Positions 50,195-59,597 are shown, counted from the first letter of the stretch. The stretch is 64,000 nt of DNA from an uncultured Porphyromonadaceae bacterium (GCA_946414395.1 CAMKOE010000001.1:186001-250000); one strand, 5' to 3'. Program-made: numbers and translations. The notes: generated by a model not told the origin, from the letters alone.

Positions 50195-52303
50195 TTATTT
50201 TAAGATCAGGTTAATAATATAGTTGATGTCCGAGAAAAGAATCTCGAGATCATGATTCACATCGGCACGCACCAGGGTCGAGGCATCGGCCGCGTCGTTA
50301 CCCCTGAGCAAGATGTCAACTATTGCCATGATATCGGCAATATTCACCTCACGGTCATTGTTGACATCACCGGGCAACAGACAGTGACCGATCACTGCAT
50401 CTACCGCCGCCCAGGCATCCAACTTGCCAAAACCCCACTTGGAATGATCGCCGCCGGTCACAAATGCGTCCTTGACCGAACTGGCCCTGAAGGCTTCACG
50501 GACATCAGACACGGTCAACGAGGGGTTCAATTGCAGCATCATCGCAATCACGCCCGTAACCACGGGGGCTGACATCGAAGTGCCATAGATCACACTATAG
50601 GGATACTCCACTCCCGAGACCGTCACGCCAGGGGGCATGTGCTGGTAATGAGATGAGTCATGATATCGGTTTGCCGAGGATATCACGGCAAACCCGGGCG
50701 CGCACAAGTCGGGCCGCTCTATACCACTCTCATCGGGGCCATAGGATGAAAAATAAGCGATATCATCGGGAGTACATCGATTATAGGTGTAAAGTTCGTT
50801 ATTGGAGTCATAATAGGACTTGCGGGAACAGTAGGCGCCGACCGATATCACGCTATCGGTAGTCGCAAGATCGCTTATTGAGCCTTGGGTACTGCCACCG
50901 ACCATGCCATCGATGCCGAAAGTGTCAAAATAATCGTCCTTGGTTGACCATCCGACGAGTTCAATCTCATCACTCGAGGTATATTGTAATCCCAGCAGAT
51001 AGTCACTGCTGATAGTCGCGTCAAAAATCCAGAACGAATGGAACCGGTCGCCAATGCGGTCGCCGGCTTGATTGAACTGAGGCTCCATAGCGCTGGCAAA
51101 CTGCACCTCACCCGTGAAGAACCTGGCGAAATCAGGTTCAACCTCGCTTGAAAGAGTGAAGACGCTGTCCTCGTCCTGCAGCCCTATCCATGGTGACGCG
51201 TAGCCGATTGAATTGTCCCCCCTGTTGATAGCGACCAATCGGGACCTGTGCACCGAGGCTCCGTCGCTCCACATGCTGACGTAGCCATTGTGCTGGGTGC
51301 CACTGGACTTCCCTCTCATGATAGTGGTCACCACATCCCCATCACCTGCGAGCCTGTGGTTGAAACGGACGGGAACGTTTCCGTCGTTGCCTGCAGAGAG
51401 GACACATATGCGCCCAGGGCCGGAGAGGGCTTCAAAAGTGCGGCACATGAATGATGTGCCATTGTTAGGCCCCTCATTAGTGCCGATACTCATGTTCACG
51501 ACACATGGCTTGTTGACCCGGTCGGCATAATCAAAAATGTATTTCAAGGCATTGGCCACATTGGCATCCGAGAGGCTGTCGCCGGGCATTCCACAAGCGA
51601 CCAGGTCGGCCTCGATAGCGACACCATACCAGCCGTTAGCACGATAACTGCCGGCAGCCGTTCCCAGCGTGTGGGTTCCGTGGGACGTCCCATTAAAATC
51701 GGTGGTTAGCATCGCTATCATGTCGGGCGACTCATAGCAACTGCCTGGTAAAGTATCACCGCCAACCACTGGTCTGGGGCCGGTCGTGTCGCAAGGCATA
51801 TACACGGCCTTGACACGGGTCTTGCCATCAATGCCACACAGGTTAACGTGATTGAAATCTATCCCAGTGTCGATAATGCCGACAATCACCCCACGGCCAG
51901 TTAGTGGAGCGACCATGCCTTGACCGTCATGAACCCTGTCAATACATGATAAACTCCTTGCACTGTCATTGTGCAGACTTAACGGTCTTGCAAACGAGAC
52001 TTCACGCACACCGGTCATCGACATTACCACGGTCATCGCACTGGCAGGAATCTGAACAGTGACGAAGTTATCAAATCGAGCGTTCACCTTTACGCCAGCC
52101 GTGCGTAGTGCAGACAAGTCCTCTTCACCATCGACACGGATAAAGGCTTGAAACATCTCACCAGACGATTGGGGAGCATGCTTCCCAGCGACAGCGTCAT
52201 GACGATGCAGGCGCAATTTGGATGTGGCGGTCAACGGAGTTGAAGCCCACACCAAAGCCATCCCCATGAGGGACAAAAGGAACGTCAAGACTTGCCGCGT
52301 CAT
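50195..52303 (-). CDS. secreted subtilisin-like (S8) protease with dockerin-like tail (copy B)
   Basis: A 702-residue subtilase with signal peptide (cleavage near VWASTPL). Residues about 48-115 resemble an I9-type propeptide (MFQAFIRVDGEEDLSALRTAGV). The catalytic triad is D145 (GIIDTGIDFNH), H208 (TSHGTHTLG) and S576 (GTSMSAPVV). The C-terminus has two dockerin-like calcium loops: DVNNDREVNIADIMAIVDIL, which is nearly canonical, and DVNHDLEILFSDINYI, which is degenerate. It is the second of two tandem paralogues (14 bp apart), followed by ruvA and sprA. It is probably exported to the surface or medium; whether through SprA is inference. Confidence 0.93.
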   Translation of the reverse strand: MTRQVLTFLLSLMGMALVWASTPLTATSKLRLHRHDAVAGKHAPQSSGEMFQAFIRVDGEEDLSALRTAGVKVNARFDNFVTVQIPASAMTVVMSMTGVREVSFARPLSLHNDSARSLSCIDRVHDGQGMVAPLTGRGVIVGIIDTGIDFNHVNLCGIDGKTRVKAVYMPCDTTGPRPVVGGDTLPGSCYESPDMIAMLTTDFNGTSHGTHTLGTAAGSYRANGWYGVAIEADLVACGMPGDSLSDANVANALKYIFDYADRVNKPCVVNMSIGTNEGPNNGTSFMCRTFEALSGPGRICVLSAGNDGNVPVRFNHRLAGDGDVVTTIMRGKSSGTQHNGYVSMWSDGASVHRSRLVAINRGDNSIGYASPWIGLQDEDSVFTLSSEVEPDFARFFTGEVQFASAMEPQFNQAGDRIGDRFHSFWIFDATISSDYLLGLQYTSSDEIELVGWSTKDDYFDTFGIDGMVGGSTQGSISDLATTDSVISVGAYCSRKSYYDSNNELYTYNRCTPDDIAYFSSYGPDESGIERPDLCAPGFAVISSANRYHDSSHYQHMPPGVTVSGVEYPYSVIYGTSMSAPVVTGVIAMMLQLNPSLTVSDVREAFRASSVKDAFVTGGDHSKWGFGKLDAWAAVDAVIGHCLLPGDVNNDREVNIADIMAIVDILLRGNDAADASTLVRADVNHDLEILFSDINYIINLILK

Positions 52304-52317
52304 CTCATCAGCAAGGA

Positions 52318-54339
52318 TTACATGCCCAGGATAGCATTAATGATCATATTGACATCCACGATGTTGACTTCGCCGTCACCATTGACATCAGGCCTGAGGT
52401 TGTCGCTTGATCCACCCGATCCCAGGATGATATTAATGAGGATGTTGATATCAAGGATGTTGATCTCGCCATCGCCATTGACATCACAACTCGTCTGGTC
52501 CATGTGGAGTATATAGCGCATTCCAGCCTTCACATCAAGTTTGCCGCTTCCCCATCGTGAGGGTTGAATCCTCGTGTGAGCGTCCTTGTAACTCGAATGC
52601 TTGAGCACGTTGCGGACATCACCAGCACTCAAGTTGGGATTGGCTTGCAGCCACAGGGCAATAGCACCCGCCACGACAGGAGCGGACATGGAAGTACCCA
52701 AATCAGGGCAATAGGGATATTCAACATTGTTGACAAATGCCGAAGGCTGCCAATAGGCGATATTTGGCGCAGTAACGTCATAGCGGTTTGCCGATGAAAC
52801 AATCACGCTGCCAGGAGCGCAGACATCGGGACGGGCAATCCCGTTCTCATCAGGCCCGTAAGAGGAATAATACGACAACTCGAGTGGTGTACTTAACGAC
52901 CTGAAATACTGAGAGCCGTCACGCAGCGTCACATACTGCTTTGAATTATAGGATCCCACCGAAATCACACTGTCGGTGGTCGCCAAATCATTGATAGACC
53001 CTAACGGAGAGCCGGCTTCGGCCCACGAGAAGCCATAATTGTTGAAATAGGCATATTGGGATGTCCATATCGCCAGCATAATTGCCGAAGGAGAGAAATA
53101 CTGGAAACCCAGGGAGTAGTCTCGGGACTTGGAGCGCATGTTGAGTTCACACAACGAACTGGGGTCTCCATTGTACTCGATAGAACCCTTAATGTTTACC
53201 GTGCCTGTGAAGTACTGAGCCAGATTGGCATCGGTCTCGCTCGAAATATCAGCATTAACGCCAGATGAAGTGGCACCAAAGGCGCGTGACCTGTACAGGA
53301 TCTGGCCCGTCTTGTTGTTGACCACAATCATCCTGGTATTGAATGACTTCTGCTCTTTACTCCATGCGTTTACATATCCCGAGTACTGCAGGCCGCCACC
53401 ATATCCACTCATCAGCGTCACAATGGTATCAGGGCTGTTGGTCAACGAGCGGTGCACACACACGGGGTTATTGCCGTCGTTACCGGCCGAAACGACAATC
53501 ACCTTGCCGGGGCCCGAAAGTTGTTGACACACTTGGGAAAGAAATGACGTGCCATTGTGGGCGCCCACATTGGAGCCAAGGCTGATGTTGATGACACAGG
53601 GTTTGCCCTTGCGGTTAGCGTAATCAACAATGTAACTGATACAGTTGGCGACACGAACGTCATTCAATTTATCCTCAGGAATGCCGCAGGCCACAATGTC
53701 GGCCTCAGGAGCCATGCCATACCAGGCGTTACCCTTGTAACTGCCGGCGGCAATACCGGTCGTCTGGGTGCCATGAGTTGTCAGGGGGTCATCGGTCGTG
53801 AGGGCGGCAATCTGTGACGGGGTCTCATATGCACTACCCGGCATGCGACGGTTTTTAACGACTGGCTGCGTGCCTGTGGTGTCAAATGGCATATAGACGG
53901 CCTTCACACGGGTGTTTCCGTTAGCATCCCAGAAGTTCACATGATTGAAATCAAAGCCGCAGTCAATCACTCCGATGATCACATCCTTGCCCGTGTAGGG
54001 CATGTCGAAGTTAATTCCTTCGGCCACATCGGCCACACGCGAGTAATAGCGTGCACTGTCGGAACAGGTTTCTAATTTTAACGCCCGTGAGACATAAAGC
54101 ACGCCTTCGATACTCAACAGGGATTGCGGAGTCACCGACGGCTTGATACGGGCAGTATAAAAACCATCATACTTCGCGGTAATCACAACGCCGGCAGCCT
54201 CAAGTTTGTAGTCCATGACACTGCTATTCACCTTGATGAACGCATCATAGTAACTGCTATTAGCGTTCTGGCCACTCAGGCCAAGACTTGAGCATATCAT
54301 CAGAAGAGATGCCGCAAAAAACATCAAGTATTTTTTCAT
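52318..54339 (-). CDS. secreted subtilisin-like (S8) protease with dockerin-like tail (copy A)
   Basis: A 673-residue paralogue of the next gene, with signal peptide (MKKYLMFFAASLLMICSSLG) and an I9-like propeptide (YYDAFIKVNSSVMDYKLEAAG). Triad: D126 (GVIDCGFDFNH), H189 (LTTHGTQTTG) and S550 (LGTSMSAPVVAG). The usual HGTH is HGTQ here. The tail has two good dockerin-like loops, DVNGDGEINILDINILINII and DVNGDGEVNIVDVNMIINAI, each with D-x-N-x-D-G spacing. First gene of the S8-S8-ruvA-sprA-epsG block, with a -7 box about 50 nt upstream of its start. It probably arose with copy B by tandem duplication. Confidence 0.93.
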   Translation of the reverse strand: MKKYLMFFAASLLMICSSLGLSGQNANSSYYDAFIKVNSSVMDYKLEAAGVVITAKYDGFYTARIKPSVTPQSLLSIEGVLYVSRALKLETCSDSARYYSRVADVAEGINFDMPYTGKDVIIGVIDCGFDFNHVNFWDANGNTRVKAVYMPFDTTGTQPVVKNRRMPGSAYETPSQIAALTTDDPLTTHGTQTTGIAAGSYKGNAWYGMAPEADIVACGIPEDKLNDVRVANCISYIVDYANRKGKPCVINISLGSNVGAHNGTSFLSQVCQQLSGPGKVIVVSAGNDGNNPVCVHRSLTNSPDTIVTLMSGYGGGLQYSGYVNAWSKEQKSFNTRMIVVNNKTGQILYRSRAFGATSSGVNADISSETDANLAQYFTGTVNIKGSIEYNGDPSSLCELNMRSKSRDYSLGFQYFSPSAIMLAIWTSQYAYFNNYGFSWAEAGSPLGSINDLATTDSVISVGSYNSKQYVTLRDGSQYFRSLSTPLELSYYSSYGPDENGIARPDVCAPGSVIVSSANRYDVTAPNIAYWQPSAFVNNVEYPYCPDLGTSMSAPVVAGAIALWLQANPNLSAGDVRNVLKHSSYKDAHTRIQPSRWGSGKLDVKAGMRYILHMDQTSCDVNGDGEINILDINILINIILGSGGSSDNLRPDVNGDGEVNIVDVNMIINAILGM

Positions 54340-54389
54340 ATCATCAACAAGATTTTAATGTTCAAATGCATGCATGAATTATAAGAGTA

Positions 54390-54397
54390 CAAAATTA
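54390..54397 (-). promoter_or_regulatory. -7 box (TAATTTTG) for S8-ruvA-sprA block
   Basis: Exact consensus on the minus strand, 50 nt before the ATG at 54339. No clear -33 element. Confidence 0.55.
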
Positions 54398-54538
54398 GTA
54401 AAAAAATTAAATCCTGACGGAATAATCCAACAAATAAACTAAAAATGTCACGTTACCGGGGCACCGATGTGTCGATAAGTGGTGATTTTTCAATAGGATG
54501 AATTGTAATAAAGCACCTTGATGAGCCGTTATTATAAT

Positions 54539-54991
54539 ATGGGACTTGAGATAGAACACAAATACCTCGTCAAGAATGACACCTATAAGCCAATGGCTTG
54601 TAAAAGGCAGGAAATCAAGCAGGGTTTCTTGTCTAGAAATCCCGAGAGAACCGTGAGGGTGAGGGTGCTGGATAACAAAGGATTCATCACCGTCAAGGGT
54701 AAAGGGCATGGAGCGGCACATCCCGAGTTTGAATATCAAATCCCGCTGGATGACGCATTGCAGATGATGACGCTGTGTGAGGCACCAATCATCGAGAAGA
54801 CCCGCCACATCGTCATGGACCACGGCAATCGCTGGGAAATTGATGAATTCAAGGGCGGTCTTGCCGGGCTTGTCATCGCCGAACTGGAAGTGCCCGACGA
54901 GGATTACGTTTTCCCCCTGCCCGCTTTCATCGGCCAGGAAGTGACAGGCGACCCTAGATACTATAATTCGCAATTAGGTGTTCACTGCTGA
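54539..54991 (+). CDS. CYTH-domain phosphatase-like protein
   Basis: A 150-residue single-domain CYTH protein. The start at 54539 (MGLEIEHKYLV) fits the family, in which the ExExK motif (EIEHK) lies right at the N-terminus; in-frame codons upstream add an unrelated seven residues. Other tunnel residues are in RTVRVRVLDNKGFITVKGKG and WEIDEFKGGLAGLVIAELEV. CYTH members hydrolyse triphosphates such as inorganic tripolyphosphate or thiamine triphosphate, or make cAMP; this short bacterial type is usually a tripolyphosphatase, though not proven here. A terminator follows. Confidence 0.92.
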   Translation: MGLEIEHKYLVKNDTYKPMACKRQEIKQGFLSRNPERTVRVRVLDNKGFITVKGKGHGAAHPEFEYQIPLDDALQMMTLCEAPIIEKTRHIVMDHGNRWEIDEFKGGLAGLVIAELEVPDEDYVFPLPAFIGQEVTGDPRYYNSQLGVHC

Positions 54992-55023
54992 TGCTTCCAC
55001 GGGGCTCACCTATAAAAAAAAGA

Positions 55024-55053
55024 CACAACGCGGTAGAATGCGTTGTTTTTTTT
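55024..55053 (+). terminator. terminator after CYTH gene
   Basis: A 7-bp stem (ACAACGC 55025-55031 with 55040-55046), 8-nt loop, followed by a run of seven to eight T. The T-run ends 1 nt before the next promoter box. Confidence 0.8.
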
Positions 55054-55054
55054 G

Positions 55055-55062
55055 TACTTTTG
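55055..55062 (+). promoter_or_regulatory. -7 box (TACTTTTG) for LptF/G gene
   Basis: Exact consensus directly after the terminator. It excludes the longer start at 55043. Confidence 0.6.
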
Positions 55063-55099
55063 CAGCCGAAATTCGGTTAAAGAAGACCCGACCGACGAT

Positions 55100-57046
55100 A
55101 TGTTGAAGATAAAGAGGCTATATACATTCATGTTGTCAAGGTTCCTGCCCAGGTTCCTGATGACTTTCTGCATCTGCCTCTTTATTGTAATGATGCAATT
55201 CCTGTGGCGCTATATTGACGAACTGGTCGGCAAGGGATTGAGCATCGAGGTCGTTGCCGAATTGTTCTTCTATGCCGCATTGTCAATGGTGCCGCTGGCA
55301 TTGCCGCTCAGCATCCTGCTGGCCGCACTGATGACCTTTGGAGACCTCGGTGAACACATCGAACTCACCGCGCTCAAGTCATCGGGCATCTCATTGACCA
55401 CTATCATGAAGCCCCTCGCCATTCTCATGGCGATAGTGGCAGTCGGAGCCTTTTTTTTCCAGAACAATGTCTTGCCCAAGTCCCAAGTCAAGATGTGGAC
55501 ACTGCTGTTCTCGATGAGGCAGACCTCGCCCACACTTGATATTCCCGAGGGCGCCGTCTATAGCCAGATACCTGGATACAACATCTATGTCAAGCGCAAA
55601 GACAAGGAGCGTGACATGTTGTATAACATGCTCATCTATGATGTATCGGTAAGTTCCATGTATCCTCGCATCGTTGCTGCCGACTCGGGCCGGTTGAGTA
55701 TGACCGAGGACAAGCGCCACCTGGTGCTCACCCTCTACAAGGGTTCGTGGTATGAGGAGATGAAGAGCGGTGGCGGCGTCAACGGCATGAGCGGCGACCT
55801 ATATCGCCGCGAGACATTCCATGACAAGGAAATCTTGATCCCCTATGACGCCAATTTCACGCGCATGGATGATGAGGCCATGAGATCGCAATATGTGGGA
55901 AAGAACATTACCGAATTACAACAGACGATTGACTCGGTGAGGATAAAGGTGGATTCGGCCGCCACGACAGTGTTGGCCAGGATGCGCACGCAACCCGTGT
56001 GTGGCGTACCGGCTCAGCGCACCATCTTCAAGGACGGCAAGCCTCATGAGGAGCCCGTCAAGGAAGTGACCCTCGACAAGCCCGTTGACGTCAACAAGAT
56101 CATCAAGGAATTGCCCCACCACGAACAGCAACAGATCATCAATCAGGCCTTGATGCGCACGACCACGGCGATGCAGGACATGCAATTCCAGGGCTATACC
56201 ATCAATGACAACAACTATGTCATCCGCCGTCACCAGATCGAGTTGATGAAGAAATTCACGCTCTCGCTGGCGTGTCTCATCTTTTTCTTCATCGGCGCGC
56301 CCCTTGGCGCCATTATCCGCAAGGGAGGCCTGGGAATGCCCATCGTCATCTCGGTCATCCTGTTCATTATTTACTACATCATCGACAACATGGGCTACAA
56401 GTTGGCCCGCGATGGCCGCTGGCCAGTGTGGCAAGGCATCTGGCTGAGTTCGGCAGTGTTGCTGCCGCTGGGAATCTTCCTGACCAAGAAGGCTGTTAAC
56501 GACTCGGCTGTATTCAACCCCGACGCATGGCTCAACTTCATTCGCCGCTTCACGGGCCTGCACCAGACCCGCAAACTCTCGAGCAAGGAAGTCATCATCA
56601 ATGAGGTTGTTCCCAGCGAGGGCATTGCGCTCATCAACGACTTGAAATCCCTGTGCCAGCAATTCATTGACCGTTATCCGCGACGTCAGCAATACCTGGA
56701 CTACTGGCAGCAAGGATTAGACAAGAATCTTATCAAGCAGATAGCGGACAAGGTTGACGCTGTGGTGGATTACCTTTCCAACTCACGCGATCAGATGGTT
56801 CTCAACAAGGCCATGGATTATCCTGTTATCCGCCAGTTGCTCACCTATCATCCCTGCAGCAACAAGACGGCCGGCAGCATCGTGGCAGCCCTCTTCCCTG
56901 TCGCTTTACCCTTATGGCTGATCGGAATGAGGCACCAGAAGAACCTGAAGCGCGATGTGCGCCTTGTCGTCAAGACCAGTGATCAACTGATCGCCATCTT
57001 CAACGGAGAGTACAACCGTGAGATGGAATACAGCGATGGCCAGTAA
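55100..57046 (+). CDS. LptF/LptG-family permease
   Basis: From the ATG at 55100 (MLKIKRLYTFMLSRFLPRFL) this is 648 residues. The first half has the YjgP/YjgQ layout: membrane segments near 15-40, 55-80 and 95-115, a periplasmic jellyroll-type domain (about 125-330), then three more membrane segments (KFTLSLACLIFFFIGAPLGAIIRKGG, MPIVISVILFIIYYII, WQGIWLSSAVLLPLGIFL). LptF/G form the membrane part of the ABC machine that extracts LPS from the inner membrane. The protein is much longer than the E. coli proteins (about 360) because of a C-terminal extension of about 170 residues with another hydrophobic stretch (AALFPVALPLWLIGM); such long forms are common in Bacteroidota. Confidence 0.93.
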   Translation: MLKIKRLYTFMLSRFLPRFLMTFCICLFIVMMQFLWRYIDELVGKGLSIEVVAELFFYAALSMVPLALPLSILLAALMTFGDLGEHIELTALKSSGISLTTIMKPLAILMAIVAVGAFFFQNNVLPKSQVKMWTLLFSMRQTSPTLDIPEGAVYSQIPGYNIYVKRKDKERDMLYNMLIYDVSVSSMYPRIVAADSGRLSMTEDKRHLVLTLYKGSWYEEMKSGGGVNGMSGDLYRRETFHDKEILIPYDANFTRMDDEAMRSQYVGKNITELQQTIDSVRIKVDSAATTVLARMRTQPVCGVPAQRTIFKDGKPHEEPVKEVTLDKPVDVNKIIKELPHHEQQQIINQALMRTTTAMQDMQFQGYTINDNNYVIRRHQIELMKKFTLSLACLIFFFIGAPLGAIIRKGGLGMPIVISVILFIIYYIIDNMGYKLARDGRWPVWQGIWLSSAVLLPLGIFLTKKAVNDSAVFNPDAWLNFIRRFTGLHQTRKLSSKEVIINEVVPSEGIALINDLKSLCQQFIDRYPRRQQYLDYWQQGLDKNLIKQIADKVDAVVDYLSNSRDQMVLNKAMDYPVIRQLLTYHPCSNKTAGSIVAALFPVALPLWLIGMRHQKNLKRDVRLVVKTSDQLIAIFNGEYNREMEYSDGQ

Positions 57047-57120
57047 CCACCACTTGCCACCGTTTTTTCCTTTATACCTGCAATTGATGACCCAACCAGG
57101 TCATTAGATATAAAAACATA

Positions 57121-57774
57121 ATGGATAGAACAATGCACGATTTTGAGGAAATAAGTGATTTCATCGAGCGAGAAATCATTCCCCGCTACGACAACTTTGA
57201 CGCCGGGCACGGTAGGGATCACGCACGGACAGTCATGTCACAGGCCCTGCAATTGTCACAGCATTACCCAGACGTGGACAAGTGCATGCTGCTCGTGGCT
57301 GCAGCCTATCATGACCTGGGGCTTGCCTTCGGTCGAGAACAGCATCACACCCACAGTGCCGCCATCATCAGGGAGGACATGCGGCTCAGACGATGGTTTG
57401 ACGAGGACGAAATCAACACCATTGCCCAGGCCGCTGAAGACCATCGCGCGTCTAGCGGTCATGAGCCCAGGAGCATCTATGGCCGCATTGTCGCCGAGGC
57501 CGACCGCATCATCGACAGCGACACGATTGTGCGCCGTGCTCTGCAATATGGCATGAAGCACAACCCCGGCCTAGACAAGGAGGACCAGTACCAACGCCTG
57601 AAGGAGCACATGCGCGAGAAATATGACTATGGCGGCTATCTGCGCCTGTGGGTACCCTATGGTGACAACGCCCGGCGACTGGAGGAATTCAGGCAGACAC
57701 TTGCCGATGAAGAGGCCTTCAGAAAGTTGTTTGACAAGATTTATGACTCAATTAATAATAGACTATCAAAATGA
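57121..57774 (+). CDS. HD-domain phosphohydrolase
   Basis: A 217-residue cytoplasmic protein with the HD metal site: H30 (GHGRDHARTV), the YHDLG pair (about 64-68), and further His/Asp residues (HTHSA, AEDHRASSG). HD proteins cleave nucleotides, cyclic nucleotides or other phosphoesters. The substrate is unknown. Start at 57121, with 57133 (MHDFEE) as an alternative. Its stop codon overlaps the start of the secreted nuclease gene (ATGA at 57771-57774), implying translational coupling. Confidence 0.9.
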   Translation: MDRTMHDFEEISDFIEREIIPRYDNFDAGHGRDHARTVMSQALQLSQHYPDVDKCMLLVAAAYHDLGLAFGREQHHTHSAAIIREDMRLRRWFDEDEINTIAQAAEDHRASSGHEPRSIYGRIVAEADRIIDSDTIVRRALQYGMKHNPGLDKEDQYQRLKEHMREKYDYGGYLRLWVPYGDNARRLEEFRQTLADEEAFRKLFDKIYDSINNRLSK

Positions 57775-59597
57775 TAAAAAGAAATATTGCATCACTATTC
57801 ACCTTGTTACTCTGCCTGTCGTCGTGGGGCAATATCCCCAGCGGGTACTACAACAACGCCATCGGCAAGAGCGACGAGGCCTTGATGACCGCGCTGGAAA
57901 GTATCATCCTGCCGCACACCGAACTTTCCTATGACTACCTGTGGTCAGCCTATGACGACACCGACATGGGCAGTGACGGCTATTACATCGACATGTATTC
58001 CACATGCAAGTACAACCGCAGTTCCTACCACGTGAGCACGGCCTCCTATGTGGGACAGGGTCTCAACCGCGAGCATTCATTCCCCAAGAGTTGGTTTGGC
58101 GGTGAGGAATATCCCATGTACACCGACTTGACCATGATCATCCCCACCGATGGTTTTGTGAACCAGCGCCGCAGCAACCACCCTTACGGTGTGTGTGCCG
58201 GTGGAACGACCTATGTCAACGAGGAGTTAAATGTCACCATGAAGGGGAAGTTGGGCAAGAGCACCTATAACGGTTATGCCGAGACAGTCTTTGAGCCTGA
58301 TGACGAATACAAAGGCGACTTTGCGCGCATCTACTTCTATATGGTGACCTGTTACAAGAGCAAGATTCAGTCATGGCCAGGCTGTGACCAACTGGACTAC
58401 GTCACCAACCACTACAAGGCCTTCTCCAACTGGTCGATGCAGATGCTCATGGAGTGGCACCGTGCCGACCCCGTCAGTCAGAAGGAAATTGACCGCAACA
58501 ATGCCGTTTATCTCCACCAGGGGAACCGCAACCCCTATGTTGACCACCCCGAGTTGGCCGAGCACATCTGGGGCACAAAGCAATCAACGGCGTGGACAGG
58601 ACATGGATCGGACGACGACCTAGTGAAAAAAGACCCTGTCATGCTTGAAGTTGACAAAGAAAGAATCACCGACACCTCTTTCTGCGCCAATTGGACCGAC
58701 GGCGGCGACGTGTCAAGTTACACCCTGCAGGTCAACCGCATCGCCGTTCCCAGCGACGAGACCGCAACGCTGCTCATGACCGAGAATTTCTCAAAAGTCG
58801 TTGCCTACAGTGACGGCTATAACGACATTGCCGGATCCCTGGACCAGTACACTGACAACGAGGGCTGGAGCGGCTACAAGGTTTACACTGCCGCTAACCA
58901 CGGCCTCAAGATAGGCACCGCCACCGCCATCGGTTACGTCATCAGCCCCAACCTGTCATTATCAAGCACTGTCACCGTTGTGTTAAATGCCAAGAACTGG
59001 ATTTCGTCCAGCGGCAAGAGTGATGCCAGCACCATCTCCGTGTCATGTGGCAACGTCAGTCAGACCGTCACACTGAATGACAATGCTACCGACCACACCG
59101 TGGTGCTTCATGGCTGTGAAGCCGACAACATAAAGATATCGATGACTGCTGCAGGAAAACGCTTCTATTTATATAATGTGAGCATCTACAACGGTGACCT
59201 GACGGCAAAATTCAATGCCCCGCGTCGCGTGATTGTCGAGGAAGGCGACTCCACCTGGCGCATGGTCAGCGGCATTACCGACACTTGCTATACCGTCAAG
59301 GGGCTTGCCGGCGGCATCTATGAGTATCTTGTTAAGGCCATCTATACCGACGGCAGCGAGAGTGTCTGGTCTAACATCCAGAACGTAACCCTCAAGGGTG
59401 GCACCGAGGAACTGTTGGTCGGTGACGTGAACCATGACGGCGAGGTCAACATCAGTGACGTCACCTCCATTATCGACTACCTGCTGGGCACGTCAAGCGA
59501 TAACTTTGACATGGAGGCTGCCGATGTGAACCATGACGGCGAAATTAACATCAGCGATGTGACCACCCTGGTCGACATGTTGCTGGGAAAGCGATAG
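57771..59597 (+). CDS. secreted endonuclease I with Fn3-like and dockerin-like domains
   Basis: A 608-residue exported nuclease with a short signal peptide (MIKRNIASLFTLLLCLSSWG). Residues about 25-280 form an EndA/NucM-type endonuclease I domain: GLNREHSFPKSWFGG (H102 catalytic region), FARIYFYMVTCY, EWHRADPVSQKEIDRNN, HQGNRNPYVDHPELA. An Fn3-like segment starts near 300 (ITDTSFCANWTDGGDVSSY), a beta-sandwich (about 335-480) follows, then a second Fn3-like segment, and the C-terminus has two canonical dockerin-like loops (DVNHDGEVNISD and DVNHDGEINISD). It probably degrades extracellular DNA or RNA for nutrition. It is coupled to the HD gene by a 4-bp overlap. Confidence 0.92.
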   Translation: MIKRNIASLFTLLLCLSSWGNIPSGYYNNAIGKSDEALMTALESIILPHTELSYDYLWSAYDDTDMGSDGYYIDMYSTCKYNRSSYHVSTASYVGQGLNREHSFPKSWFGGEEYPMYTDLTMIIPTDGFVNQRRSNHPYGVCAGGTTYVNEELNVTMKGKLGKSTYNGYAETVFEPDDEYKGDFARIYFYMVTCYKSKIQSWPGCDQLDYVTNHYKAFSNWSMQMLMEWHRADPVSQKEIDRNNAVYLHQGNRNPYVDHPELAEHIWGTKQSTAWTGHGSDDDLVKKDPVMLEVDKERITDTSFCANWTDGGDVSSYTLQVNRIAVPSDETATLLMTENFSKVVAYSDGYNDIAGSLDQYTDNEGWSGYKVYTAANHGLKIGTATAIGYVISPNLSLSSTVTVVLNAKNWISSSGKSDASTISVSCGNVSQTVTLNDNATDHTVVLHGCEADNIKISMTAAGKRFYLYNVSIYNGDLTAKFNAPRRVIVEEGDSTWRMVSGITDTCYTVKGLAGGIYEYLVKAIYTDGSESVWSNIQNVTLKGGTEELLVGDVNHDGEVNISDVTSIIDYLLGTSSDNFDMEAADVNHDGEINISDVTTLVDMLLGKR

